Shown here: in pieces, positions 55,811-64,000 of the stretch
How positions within the stretch are numbered: the first letter of the stretch is position 1
Layout of the letters: every line of letters begins with the position of its first letter
Assembly (NCBI RefSeq): GCF_000315625.1
Contig: NW_005434622.1
Location: 343,242-407,241, forward strand
Source of the DNA: Guillardia theta CCMP2712
Taxonomy: Eukaryota > Cryptophyceae > Pyrenomonadales > Geminigeraceae
Reading direction: 5' to 3'
DNA: 64,000 nucleotides
The notes under the pieces: model-generated
What the model saw: only the letters and a program-made list of their open reading frames with translations
What the model was told of the DNA's origin: nothing
Database searches by the model: none
Position numbers and translations under genes: made by a program

Positions 55811-58258
55811 CATGGCGAACGACGATCCGGCAAAGGGCATGCGGAGAGCTCGAAGGTAGGGAGATCAGGCCCCTCCTGTCCGTCCTCGTTGGACATGATC
55901 TCTCTTCCATGCCGTCTACTAGTGCTCTGTTTGCTGTTGATGATGTGTGAGAGTGCTCGCTCTCCGACTTGCCCATGCCTCTGCCTCGTTGTGACCTATC
56001 CTTCTGTGGGAGCTGCTGCGCATCACATTTCTGCTCGCTCATGACACATGTCCTTCTTTGAATAACTTTGATAACTGTCATGGAATGTGCAAAGTTCCGA
56101 CAAGATGTTTGTTTATGCTTGATGGAGGTTTATGTAGACAACTGTAGATCTACTAGTAGCAGAGAAACCAAGGAAAGAAGCTTTAGGAATCTAAGATCTA
56201 TTATACAGGTCAGCTGATGACGAAGAAGAACAAAGTGACAACGAACAGGTGAGTTTCTCGATCTTAGAAGTCGCTTGTTCTGACGATGCTTGCGTGTAAT
56301 CTGCAGGAAGAAGTCGAGGTCTATGACAGTGGTGAGTCTCTGAGAGCGTTGTGGGATGCATCATCGCCTAATGATGTTAGGTGAAGAAGCAGAAGAATGC
56401 AATGAGGAAGAAGACGGTGGCGAATATGATGAGGGTGAGCCCATTGTCTTGTACGTTGTGCCTCCCTCATTGCAAGTAGATGGCGATGGCGGTGAAGGAG
56501 AAGAAGAAGGAGAAGAGGGTGATTATGAAGGAGTAGAGGACGAAGAAGAGGAGGGAGACGAAGAAGAGGAGGGAGATGAGGACAAAGAAGACGAAGACGA
56601 AGACTCCGAGCAACATGAAAAGGTATTCCACTTGTCGCCTTTCGTGGTGTTCCCTTATATATATCTGATGATTTTCTCTAGCGGGACGACGGCAAAAGGC
56701 TCGAACCATTTGAAGTTCCTAAATCAGGCCGATTTTTCCTCCATGACGATCGTACCGAGGGCAGTCCAGCCGAAGATCCTCGTGAAGAAACCAGGCCACG
56801 CAAAAAGTTGTGGTCCGAGAACGAGGGGAAATGGGGCCATGATAAATTCGAACAACTCGTCCAGGTAAGCCAGCCCTCGTACATTTACACAAATTTATCT
56901 AATTGTACGGTCTTTCTCTCATCCTGTCTTGATTGGAACCTTTCTTGACAGGAGGAAGAGGCAGAAAGCAGGAGAAGTGTTGCCAGAAGGGGTAGAGGCG
57001 GACGTGGTGGGCGTGGTGGAGAACGGATGATGCCCAGGCCGGAACCGCAGCCTAGAGAGCAACCTATCCTTGGTCGAGGCGGTCGAGGGAACAAAGCAGG
57101 AGGAGCTGTTGGCATGCCGGGGGGACGAGGAACAGCTCCGAGGACCTTGAGTAAAGCGCCCGAGAACGGATCCCCTCGCATGGGAAGGGGCCGCGGTCGT
57201 GAAATGAACGAACCAATTCGTGGTAACGCCATGGGTAGAGGTGGAGAGATGGGCCGACCGCGCGAGAGAGGAGTTCCGCAGAAGCATGTCGCCGCTCGAC
57301 CGCAGCCATCTCAACACGATGACGATGACGAGGACGATGACCCCAACGATCCCTTCCCTGCGCTCACTGCCAAGGCAGGAGGTGCCAGGAGAGGTCGCGG
57401 TGGACACCAGACTGTCACTGTAGATCTTCGTGGATCCGGACGCGGTGGTGTCAAACCCATGCAAGGTCGACCAGACATGCGACGAGTCGAGGAGGACGAC
57501 TATTACAATGCTGTTGTGCCGGATCGTAATGTCAACAGGCCAAGTGGCCGTCGTGCTCGTGGAAACGAGCAAGTGATGATGGCGCAACAGCAACACAATG
57601 CCAACATGAATGCAATGTCACCTTCCCTTGCTATGGCACCTCAGTTCACTCCGAATGCAATCGGTGGCAATATGAGCATGAACCAGCAACAACAGATGCA
57701 GCAGATGCAACCAGGAGCTCCGCAGCAGCAGCAATGGGCCCCCGAGTACGCACAGCAATGGCCTCAACAGTTTCAATCTCCCGGTATCTCAATGTCTTTC
57801 CTGTTGTCCTTTCCTAAGTCTCCTGTTAGGTGCCCAGCCGCAGTATTACATGGTGATGCAGGGTACCGACGGGCAAGCACAGGGAGCATACTTCTTTCCT
57901 GCACCCGCACAGCCTACTGCAGTGCCAATAACGCAATTTCAGTATCAGCAGACTGTACAGCAGACTGTAAGCTCCTTGTCTGTATCTCGTGAAGTTTTGC
58001 TTATCTCACTCCTGCAGCTTCCCCCTCAAATGGCGAACCAATTGGCTGGCTCCTTACCAACAGGGGCGATGCCCTTCACCCCCTCTGTTGTGGCACCGCA
58101 GCCCAACGTGGGTGCAAAGCCGTCGTCCAGAAGATACACTCAGATGACTTTCGGCAACCAGGTAAGTCATGCTGCCATGCCGCCCACGTGTGGAACTGAC
58201 GTGTCGGTGTCAGCAGATCATTGCGGCCAACGACGCCGGAGCGCCAGAGGGGCACTAG
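55811..58258 (+). CDS. CASC3: Barentsz/CASC3 (MLN51), exon junction complex subunit
   Basis: ATG at 55811 (MANDDPAKGMRRAR), then short acidic exons (SADDEEEQSDNEQ, EEVEVYDSG, a long Glu/Asp region at 56.5 kb). The SELOR signature follows: FEVPKSGRFFLHDDR at about 56.73 kb, and KLWSENEGKWGHDKFEQL, matching the GRFFxHDDR...WxHDKFE core that wraps eIF4A3. The C-terminal half is RGG-rich (RRGRGGRGGRGG, GRGRGREMNEP) and then Gln/Met/Pro-rich (MQQMQPGAPQQQQ), ending NDAGAPEGH at 58258. All exon joins at the 5' end close in frame. Barentsz binds RNA and eIF4A3 in the exon junction complex, acting in mRNA localisation, translation and decay. The low-complexity tail probably supports granule partition. 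Confidence 0.85.
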
Positions 58259-58850
58259 AGCAGACTCTTTCAGAAAGTTACACATGGAAGCCTGGAGGGA
58301 ACATGGGCTTCCTTCGAGTATGAGCTGATGATCATAACTAGAGGGTCACGATGCCCCTTGAAGATGAAATTCGTGAGAACGTAACGATGGGAGGCGGCAG
58401 GGCGTTTCGTGCCCTTGTACTCTCTCTTTCTTGCCCACAAGCTACTGGTGTAGGCAGAACCTGATCGATTCAATGGTGAATCTTTAAGAGGTTGAAATTT
58501 TGTCGAGCGAGTCCCGGCAGTGATATGAAGAATGCTTCAGAAAGGTTGGCCCTTTTGGCCTCAAAGAAAATCCAGCAATAAACCCTTTCTTACTCTGCTG
58601 TGATTTATAGACAATGACTCCGTTCTGACATAAGACATTGACATCGTACCGACACTCGTCCAAACTCACATGAAGGTTTCTGGGCAGATTGTGTGAAATT
58701 CAGCGTGTTCACCCCACAAGTGAGCAGGACTGATAACCACCTCACGGATTAATGCGACTATCGCTATTCAGTCCGTTGGACTATGCTGAGGGCGAATCTC
58801 TTCACGACATGTTGGTTTAATAACTCAGTTAGTTCACTATCCTCCAGCTC
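58259..58850. other. Intergenic between convergent genes
   Basis: AT-balanced 3'-UTR-like sequence between Barentsz (+) and the DUF4336 gene (-); no gene, RNA or repeat recognised. Confidence 0.5.
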
Positions 58851-60066
58851 TCACAGGAGATCAGCCGCTCGAGCCGGGACGAGCCGGGAGAGGGTGAGGA
58901 GCTTGCTGATGGCGTTAAGTGGGCCCATGTCGCCGTCGGGGAGGGGATTCGACGTGGGTACGTCGAGGAACTTGAACGCCTCCTTGAGGTCTGCCGGTCC
59001 AGCAGCGACAGGAGCGTCGAGATGTGCCGGGATGATCTTCCTGAACCTCCACTGGCAGATGCGCTGGATCCAGTCCCTGGTCTCGTCCGGCGTCCGCTCA
59101 TAGATGAAAGTTCTCACCACCGGGCTGACGAAGAGCTTCCCTGCTATCACGTCGAAGGAGGGGACGTAGGGGGGACCGAGGAAGCAGGACATGAGAGCTG
59201 ACTTCTTCCACTTGTTCTCCTCCTCCCGGTAGGCCTTCAAGACCTCGGGGGCCTCGGGGGGGATGAAGATGACCGCGTCAGTGACGAAGAGCGTCGACGA
59301 CTTCTTGTGGAAGAAGGCGACCTCGCTGGTCTTCCCGATGCCAACCTCAGCATACACCACCTTCTGCTCGATCTCCTTCGACCAGGGAACGTTGGGGTCC
59401 ATGTCTTGCAGCACACCCTCCACCTGGCCAACGTAAGGAACAAGAGGTAAGGGCTCGCTAGCACACCTTGAACCCGAGGGGAAGGTCGATGGGCCAGCTC
59501 CACTGCCCGGGGGCGACGTAGGCCTTGGCGTTGGGGAAGTAGCTCATGAAGGGCTTCATGAAGATCTTGTGCTCGAGGCCCGTGGTGGGGAGGATGACGT
59601 ACTTCACCTCTCCCAGCTTCTTCACCATGGCTACACATTCCTCAGTCGGGGCTACGGGGGCATGCACCCAGAGCCCTCCGTCGTTGAGCCTGACTACAGT
59701 CATCCTGATGTTGACAGAAACGTTGGCAAAGCCGTGCTCCTGCTCGAAGGTGTAGATGTTGTCATCCACCTTCTTCGCTATTGTCTTCCTCTCAGTGTTG
59801 TATGGCTTGAGGGGAAAGGGGTTAAGATAAAACTTCGACTTGGGGGTATCTAGAGCAAACTCTTCTCGCTGCAAAGTTCGACTTCCAGAAGGTCTGTTCG
59901 CTTCCATGCTATTACGGGATCCGATCCTCTGCATGGAGAGCTTCAAGACACTCACTGCCCGCTCTCGCACAGTGGAAAAGATCGATGCACGGGGATCGGT
60001 GTAGGTGAGGAAAGAAGTAGCAGGAGAGATCATTAAAACCAGCGACAAGGCCAATGCGAGCTTCAT
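58851..60066 (-). CDS. DUF4336 protein, plastid-targeted
   Basis: Two exons: 59467-60066 and 58851-59423, with a 43-nt intron. The N-terminus MKLALALSLVLMISPATS is a signal peptide followed by Phe (FLTYTDPR), the +1 Phe seen in bipartite plastid presequences of red-lineage secondary plastids. A Ser/Arg-rich transit part follows. The mature protein has the DUF4336 hallmarks: MTVVRLNDGGLWVHAPVAPT, LGEVKYVILPTTGLEHK, FPNAKAYVAPGQWSWP, GKTSEVAFFHKKSSTLFVTD and WIQRICQWRFRKIIPAH. The fold resembles metallo-beta-lactamases; the LEHK and PAHLDAP segments sit where metal ligands would be, but the full HxHxDH motif is absent. The family is widespread in algae, plants and cyanobacteria; function is unknown. 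About 400 residues, complete. Confidence 0.86.
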
Positions 60067-60304
60067 CGTGCTGAGGTATATCTATAATCAAGAAAACAGT
60101 TAGTCATACGTAGTACATCAAGATCGAAAGCAAAACAAATCCCCCAAACACGCACATCCTCCCTTTCTCTCACATGTTCAACTTTCTCGCACATCTACGT
60201 CACTCTGAAAATGCTTCATGCATGCCCTCCTCCTCCTCCTCCCCTCTGTTTCATCGTGCGCCTTGCATCTCTTCTACGCCATCATCACGTCTGAACGTAT
60301 CGGG

Positions 60305-60575
60305 ATCGGGGTGCTTTATGAGTACGAGGGGGGTGGTCAGTGTCAATCTTTCCACCCAACGTTTGCATGTCAAAAAGGGGGTAGTCTACTAAGAGATCCG
60401 AAGGGGGTGGTCCTTCTCGAGCTCTAGGAGGCAAACGAATTCGTCTATGCGTGTTAGAGTCATAGGGTGGGTAGAGGCTTGTATGGGACTGGGGTGGGTA
60501 CGAAAAAGAGACTTAGGGAGATCGGTAGGGTGGGGTAGTCGCTTTACCCTTCGGCCTAGGTTTTGGGGGTGGTGC
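60305..60575 (+). repeat. G-run array upstream of the DUF4336 gene
   Basis: GAGGGGGGTGG, AAAGGGGGTAG, GAAGGGGGTGG, AGGGTGGGTAG, GGGGTGGGTACG, AGGGTGGGGTAG and TTTGGGGGTGG. Nearest start is the DUF4336 gene (240 bp), which reads it as C-runs. The surrounding 60067-60305 and 60575-61186 contain no convincing gene; a short + ATG frame at about 60729-60837 has GACAGA repeats. Confidence 0.75.
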
Positions 60576-61186
60576 TCCAAAAAAAGGAAATCAAAATGAC
60601 ATAAGTGGATTTTGAAAATTTCATCAACAATTTCAACTCAACAGCGTTCATCAATGCTGGTCGTTTGAAATTTGAAATGGCGAAGGCGTGGGAGGACGGT
60701 TCAGGAGGCGCAATGAGACTAAGACCATGGCACGTACCATTAGACAGCAGCAGGACAAAGACAGAGACAGAGACAGAAGAACTCAAGGCTCTGAGGAACT
60801 AGAGGTTCAAGTAAAAAGGATAGACGGTATAGAGTGACAAGCTACATCCTGAACTTTCCGTTCATTCATCGACTTCAGTCAAAAAACGCGCAACAGCAGC
60901 TGAAAGAGCCGATTAGCCTGATTGTTGATCCCATCGCCTGTCGTTCTTGTATCCCATCGCCTTTCTTTCTTGTACATGTATTTCAAGAGAAATAACCTCA
61001 AGATGCAGAGTGAAAATTTATGTTTGAGCTGGAAATAACGCCATATTTTGCAGGACGCGAAAGAGCTTACATTTTGATCTGTACTTAACGTATTCTTGTT
61101 GGTAAGGCACATCTCAATTCCCCTTTGGCTCGACAAGAAACTTCAAAGAGACTTTGAGAGGCCAAGCCAGCTGACCAAAAGCAAAA

Positions 61187-61597
61187 ATGTCGCACAAGCA
61201 GAGGGTCGCTGAGTTAGTGGAGGAGGCTGAAAAGATTCAAGCATGCACCAAAGTGCTAGTCCATGCAGCAACAGTGGTAAGTCCGTAGGTGTACTGCCTG
61301 TTCCTGTACACTTGCTCGCTCTATTCCTAGATGACATTTGAGTCCAGATTGGAAACATGGCTGAAAACCTTCAAATATTGGGTGAAAATACAGAGGAAAC
61401 TCAGAAGAGTATCGACAGATGGAAAGGTGTTGTGCACTGAAGTGGATTACTCCGTTCTCTCATGCTTTCATCATCCAGATGTTTTCCTACCTCAGGACAA
61501 CGTCGAGACCAGAGTTGAGGAGATTGCTTCCCAGAAACGCAAAGTTGCTTTCTGCGACGCTCCGAAGAGCTCCTCAGCCAGGTGGAGTGAAGAGTAG
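61187..61597 (+). CDS. Small coiled-coil protein, possibly a DASH-complex Dad2-like subunit
   Basis: Exons 61187-61276, 61348-61426 and 61479-61597 join in frame across introns of 71 and 52 nt. The 95-residue product starts MSHKQRVAELVEEAEKI, continues MAENLQILGENTEETQ and SIDRWKDVFLPQ, and ends SSSARWSEE. Length and the helix LxxLxxxTEExxxSIxxWKDVF resemble fungal Dad2 of the microtubule-binding DASH/Dam1 ring, where a similar TE...NWxNVxR helix occurs. The resemblance is my reading of a short helix and could be chance; a SNARE-regulatory or BLOC-type small protein is an alternative. Confidence 0.5.
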
Positions 61598-61870
61598 AGC
61601 ACTCGTTACTATCAACTGACGAGCAATGATAGGAGTTCTCTCCCTGCACAGGCGAAGAAGCGTCGAGCTTGAGGAAGAGACGAATGTGGTCGGAAAGTGA
61701 ACCACATCCTCCGTGACACTCAATGGGTTGTAGAATATAAAAGCTTCTGAATGTGGTGCTCACTGGTGTCAGAGACTCGCCGGGTAGCCAGAACATGATC
61801 TAGAGGCCCGATCAATATGGGCCTGGGGCCAGCGAAGCAGTTCCAACAAAGAGATCGAGTAGAAATATCA

Positions 61871-61982
61871 AATTCTCAGAAACCATCCGGATTTTCAAGT
61901 AGAATTGTAGGTCTTATTTTATTGTCAGATTAGGATATTTTATTCCGGATGAGTCGAAAGTTGAGAATCCATTTTTGAGATC
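61871..61982 (+). repeat. ~110-bp dispersed repeat, copy 1
   Basis: Begins AATTCTCAGAAACCATCCGG and contains TTGTAGGTCTTAT, ATTGTCAGA, GGATATT and CCGGATGAGTC. It aligns with 63106-63213 at roughly 80% identity with a few small indels. It contains an inverted CATCCGGAT/ATCCGGATG pair. Confidence 0.85.
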
Positions 61983-61991
61983 AAAAATCGC

Positions 61992-62360
61992 CTACAGTAC
62001 TGCGTTTCTTCCTCTTTTGACCCTAAGCGAAAACTCATGCTGGTGGCGATGGAAGGAAGATAGATCGCAATTGTTCTCAAACAGTATGCTGTTTGTTCCT
62101 GACAAATAATGCAAATAACATAGGGAAATCATTTCTCCATCGATTAAAATTTTGAGAAGGTATATATTCAATCCACCCATGATTTTCGTAAAATTTGACA
62201 TATGGATCTCCTTTGTTAGAGCCTCAATCTGAGGTGATGTGCATGAAGTTTTGTTAGGCAATATCGCATGACACTCTTCGCAGCAACCATCTTTCCGAGG
62301 CTTGCCATTCCTCCGGATGTGACGGCGGCAAGGAAGATGGGTCAGGTTCAGGTTTTGCAC
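61992..62360 (-). other. AT-rich ORF with Cys/His cluster, possible mobile-element remnant
   Basis: A 122-codon frame between the two copies of the dispersed repeat. It has RRNGKPRKDGCCEECHAIL (a CC-x2-CH zinc-binding-like cluster) and SPQIEALTKEIHMSNFTK. I do not recognise it. Its position beside a repeat, and AT-rich composition unlike the genes to the left, suggest a decayed transposon-borne gene. Confidence 0.3.
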
Positions 62361-63105
62361 TCCTTGGTAGAGACTGATGGTTTCATTGATCTATACTGAC
62401 TGAAGATTGGTGCAGTTTGTAAGCAGCAGTGCTTTTGTGTTGTACTTCAAGTTCTGTGTATGTTATTGCGCCAGGTGACATCTTAACTTAATGCTTTTCC
62501 TGTTTTCCCTGTTTTTCCTGTCATCCTTTTGAACAAAAGTGCAGGATGCAGCATTTGTTGGCAGCAACCACGAGGGATCCATTTTCAAATCTCAGAATTC
62601 AGGCAACTCAACCTTTCCTTCGTTTGCAACGCTACACAAATCCTTGGAATCCAGATAAGTAGGTCGAAAGAAAAATTTCAGGTTTGAGATTTTAGATTGA
62701 TCAGCAGAGGCTTTGAGGGACAGGAAGCTAACAAGTTGGTGATGAATGCCCATGAAGGAGGACTCTTGAGGAGTAGATGATGAAGGATCCAAAAAGAAGG
62801 AAAAATGGTCACAATTGTGTAGGAAGGACACAGGTTCTCCTTGGTAGAAGAGACTCAGATTTGAGATCAGTATCCTTTATGAGATCAGTATCCTTTGAAG
62901 GGACACGCGACACAGTGCATTCCCAGTTTGGACAGGTGTTCAACAGAGAGTTGGGTTGGAGGAAATGTGAGACTCCTTCCCGAGCATCAACTCATAAAGC
63001 AGTCACGATCATTTCATGCGTTTTGTTCTGATGAGAAGAAGGATTCGAGGTGGTGTATTATCATTTGACATCCAGCATACGGACGAACATCTAGATGTCA
63101 TAAAT
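62361..63105. other. AT-rich DNA with an 18-bp tandem duplication
   Basis: No credible gene. At about 62856-62895 the unit GAGATCAGTATCCTTT occurs twice, two bases apart. Composition is clearly more AT-rich than the gene-dense left part. Confidence 0.5.
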
Positions 63106-63213
63106 AATTCTCAGTAACCATCCGGATTTTTATTGTAGGTCTTATAATAGTTTATTGTCAGACGGGGATATTAATCCGGATGAGTCAGAAGTTCAAAATT
63201 TATTTGAGAGATC
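63106..63213 (+). repeat. ~110-bp dispersed repeat, copy 2
   Basis: Same orientation as copy 1 and 1.2 kb away. Shared blocks: ACCATCCGGATTTT, ATTGTAGGTCTTAT, TTATTGTCAGA, GGATATT, ATCCGGATGAGTC and GAGATC. It ends about 255 bp before the ATG of the zinc-finger ORF at 63469. Confidence 0.85.
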
Positions 63214-63468
63214 TAACAGAGTACCGGTCAAGTTCAGGAGAGTACAAATGATGGGGTACAAAATATACATTGCATCGGGTGTATTTACTTTGAGATTTGA
63301 TATGGACCGATGTCCGCTTCAACTATAGTACCCAATATTAGTACCAATAAATAGTTTTTGAGTGAATTCTGGTCGATATCTATTTGATAACAAATCTTTT
63401 ATGTTTTTATTTTGTACCAATATTGTACGGCCAAAAGTCTTTGATCCCGGTACAACAAAAAGTACGAA

Positions 63469-64000
63469 ATGGCGGAAACTAGCGGAGAATGCCTGTTTGG
63501 ACGCGAATGTCGAATACAGGGAGCTCCATGCAACCCTGCGACTGGGACTGGACATAAGTGCCGGAAATGTGGTGGCAACTTTCATGCAGTATGTGCCAGT
63601 TTTCGAAGTGAGGATCCTGGATTTTGTGGTTGTCAATCGCCGCCTCCTCCCAGCGATGATGTGCAGTCAGCGATAGCAATTGACGAATCGGAAGGAGATG
63701 GCATGTCAGTGTCATCTTGCACGTCACAATTAGATGATGGGATGGAGGGACCAAGCTCGATGTTTCAAAATCCCACTGCTGCTGCAAGACCCAACAATGC
63801 ACGACCAAAGAGAAAACGTTCTTCTACAGAAGCTGAGTCTGCTCTGTGGGACAACTTACGCGTACAAGACGAAGCAGCGCTCGAAGCATCAGTGGAAGCT
63901 ATCCGCGAGAATACGATATCGAAGAAGAGCAGGAAGATGTATACCAGCTCCATGATACGTCTTTTGCAATGGCTCTATGTCAACAGAAAAGAAGTTCTCA
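63469..64000 (+). CDS. Zinc-finger protein with start of a recombinase-like core-binding domain (cut by window edge)
   Basis: ATG at 63469 opens 177 codons with no stop before the edge. The N-terminus has a Cys/His-rich module: GECLFGREC, APCNPATGTGHKCRKC, GNFHAVC and GFCGC, a PHD/zinc-ribbon-like spacing. A basic RPKRKRSS stretch looks like a nuclear localisation signal. The end reads SVEAIRENTISKKSRKMYT and SSMIRLLQWLYVNRKEVL, which resembles the start of the SAM-like core-binding domain of tyrosine recombinases (Crypton-type elements) and related integrase-like proteins of algae. The catalytic R-H-R-Y part would lie to the right, outside the window, so the assignment is inference. No introns are needed. 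AT-rich setting and nearby repeats fit a mobile element. Confidence 0.55.
   Translation, partial: MAETSGECLFGRECRIQGAPCNPATGTGHKCRKCGGNFHAVCASFRSEDPGFCGCQSPPPPSDDVQSAIAIDESEGDGMSVSSCTSQLDDGMEGPSSMFQNPTAAARPNNARPKRKRSSTEAESALWDNLRVQDEAALEASVEAIRENTISKKSRKMYTSSMIRLLQWLYVNRKEVL

Noticed and set aside
60605-60837. Small + ORF with GACAGA repeats before the Dad2-like gene
   Set aside because: No in-frame link to the following exons, and both strands are similarly open.
1-64000. tRNA or rRNA genes, and bacterial-type operons or terminators
   Set aside because: I saw no cloverleaf with a GGTTCRANYCC box and no rRNA-like segment. Gene structure is spliceosomal eukaryotic throughout.

Overview
The window is nuclear DNA from a eukaryotic alga. 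The genes are split by many very short GT-AG introns, mostly about 35-100 nt, and one ER chaperone ends in HDEL. Two proteins carry presequences that suggest import into a plastid of secondary origin; one has a signal peptide followed by Phe at the likely cleavage site. Together with the CEP19 and centriolin-like proteins, this fits a flagellate such as a cryptophyte (Guillardia-like). That assignment is inference from style and gene content, not a database match.

Layout. 0.2-0.8 kb: 3' end of an aldo/keto reductase resembling L-galactose dehydrogenase (+). 1-3 kb: intronless BiP (-), with heat-shock and UPR-like motifs upstream. 3.4-4.7 kb: a G-run array and a GC-rich palindromic island. 4.7-7.0 kb: an unrecognised coiled-coil protein (+). 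7.8-17.8 kb: a long coiled-coil region followed by a 1.7-kilo-residue LRR region (+). These two are probably one gene, because the apparent stop between them sits inside a good intron. 18.0-21.1 kb: IWS1/Spn1 (-). 21.8-22.9 kb: an FKBP-like, probably thylakoid-lumen protein (-). 23.8-25.1 kb: ARPC1 (+). 25.5-27.8 kb: a BAR/F-BAR-like plus PH protein built from many micro-exons (-). 28.0-31.6 kb: Claspin/Mrc1 (+). 32.4-33.4 kb: NHP2/L7Ae (+). 33.7-38.2 kb: FANCJ/BRIP1 helicase (-). 39.7-41.2 kb: CEP19 (+). 41.3-52.7 kb: a giant LRR plus coiled-coil, centriolin-like protein (-). 55.8-58.3 kb: Barentsz/CASC3 (+). 58.9-60.1 kb: DUF4336 plastid protein (-). 61.2-61.6 kb: a small coiled-coil protein, possibly Dad2-like (+). 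From 61.8 kb to the right edge the DNA becomes AT-richer and looks mobile: a dispersed ~110-bp repeat pair, and an open zinc-finger ORF whose end resembles the start of a tyrosine-recombinase core-binding domain.

Functionally this is ordinary housekeeping: ER folding, actin nucleation, RNA metabolism (EJC, H/ACA RNP, transcription elongation), replication and repair checkpoint (Claspin, FANCJ), and centriole/basal-body proteins. Neighbours share no operon-like logic.

The unusual part is between the genes. Two kinds of sequence recur at 5' ends. (1) Irregular arrays of C-runs on the sense strand of the nearest gene (words like CCCTACCCC) lie upstream of five genes, always in the same orientation. 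(2) GC-rich islands full of perfect or near-perfect palindromes share a small vocabulary (GTGACTG/CAGTCAC, CCGAGGCTC, GGCCCGGGC) and lie upstream of at least six genes. In three places the order gene - C-run array - island is kept, once inverted. These are the best candidates for something undescribed.
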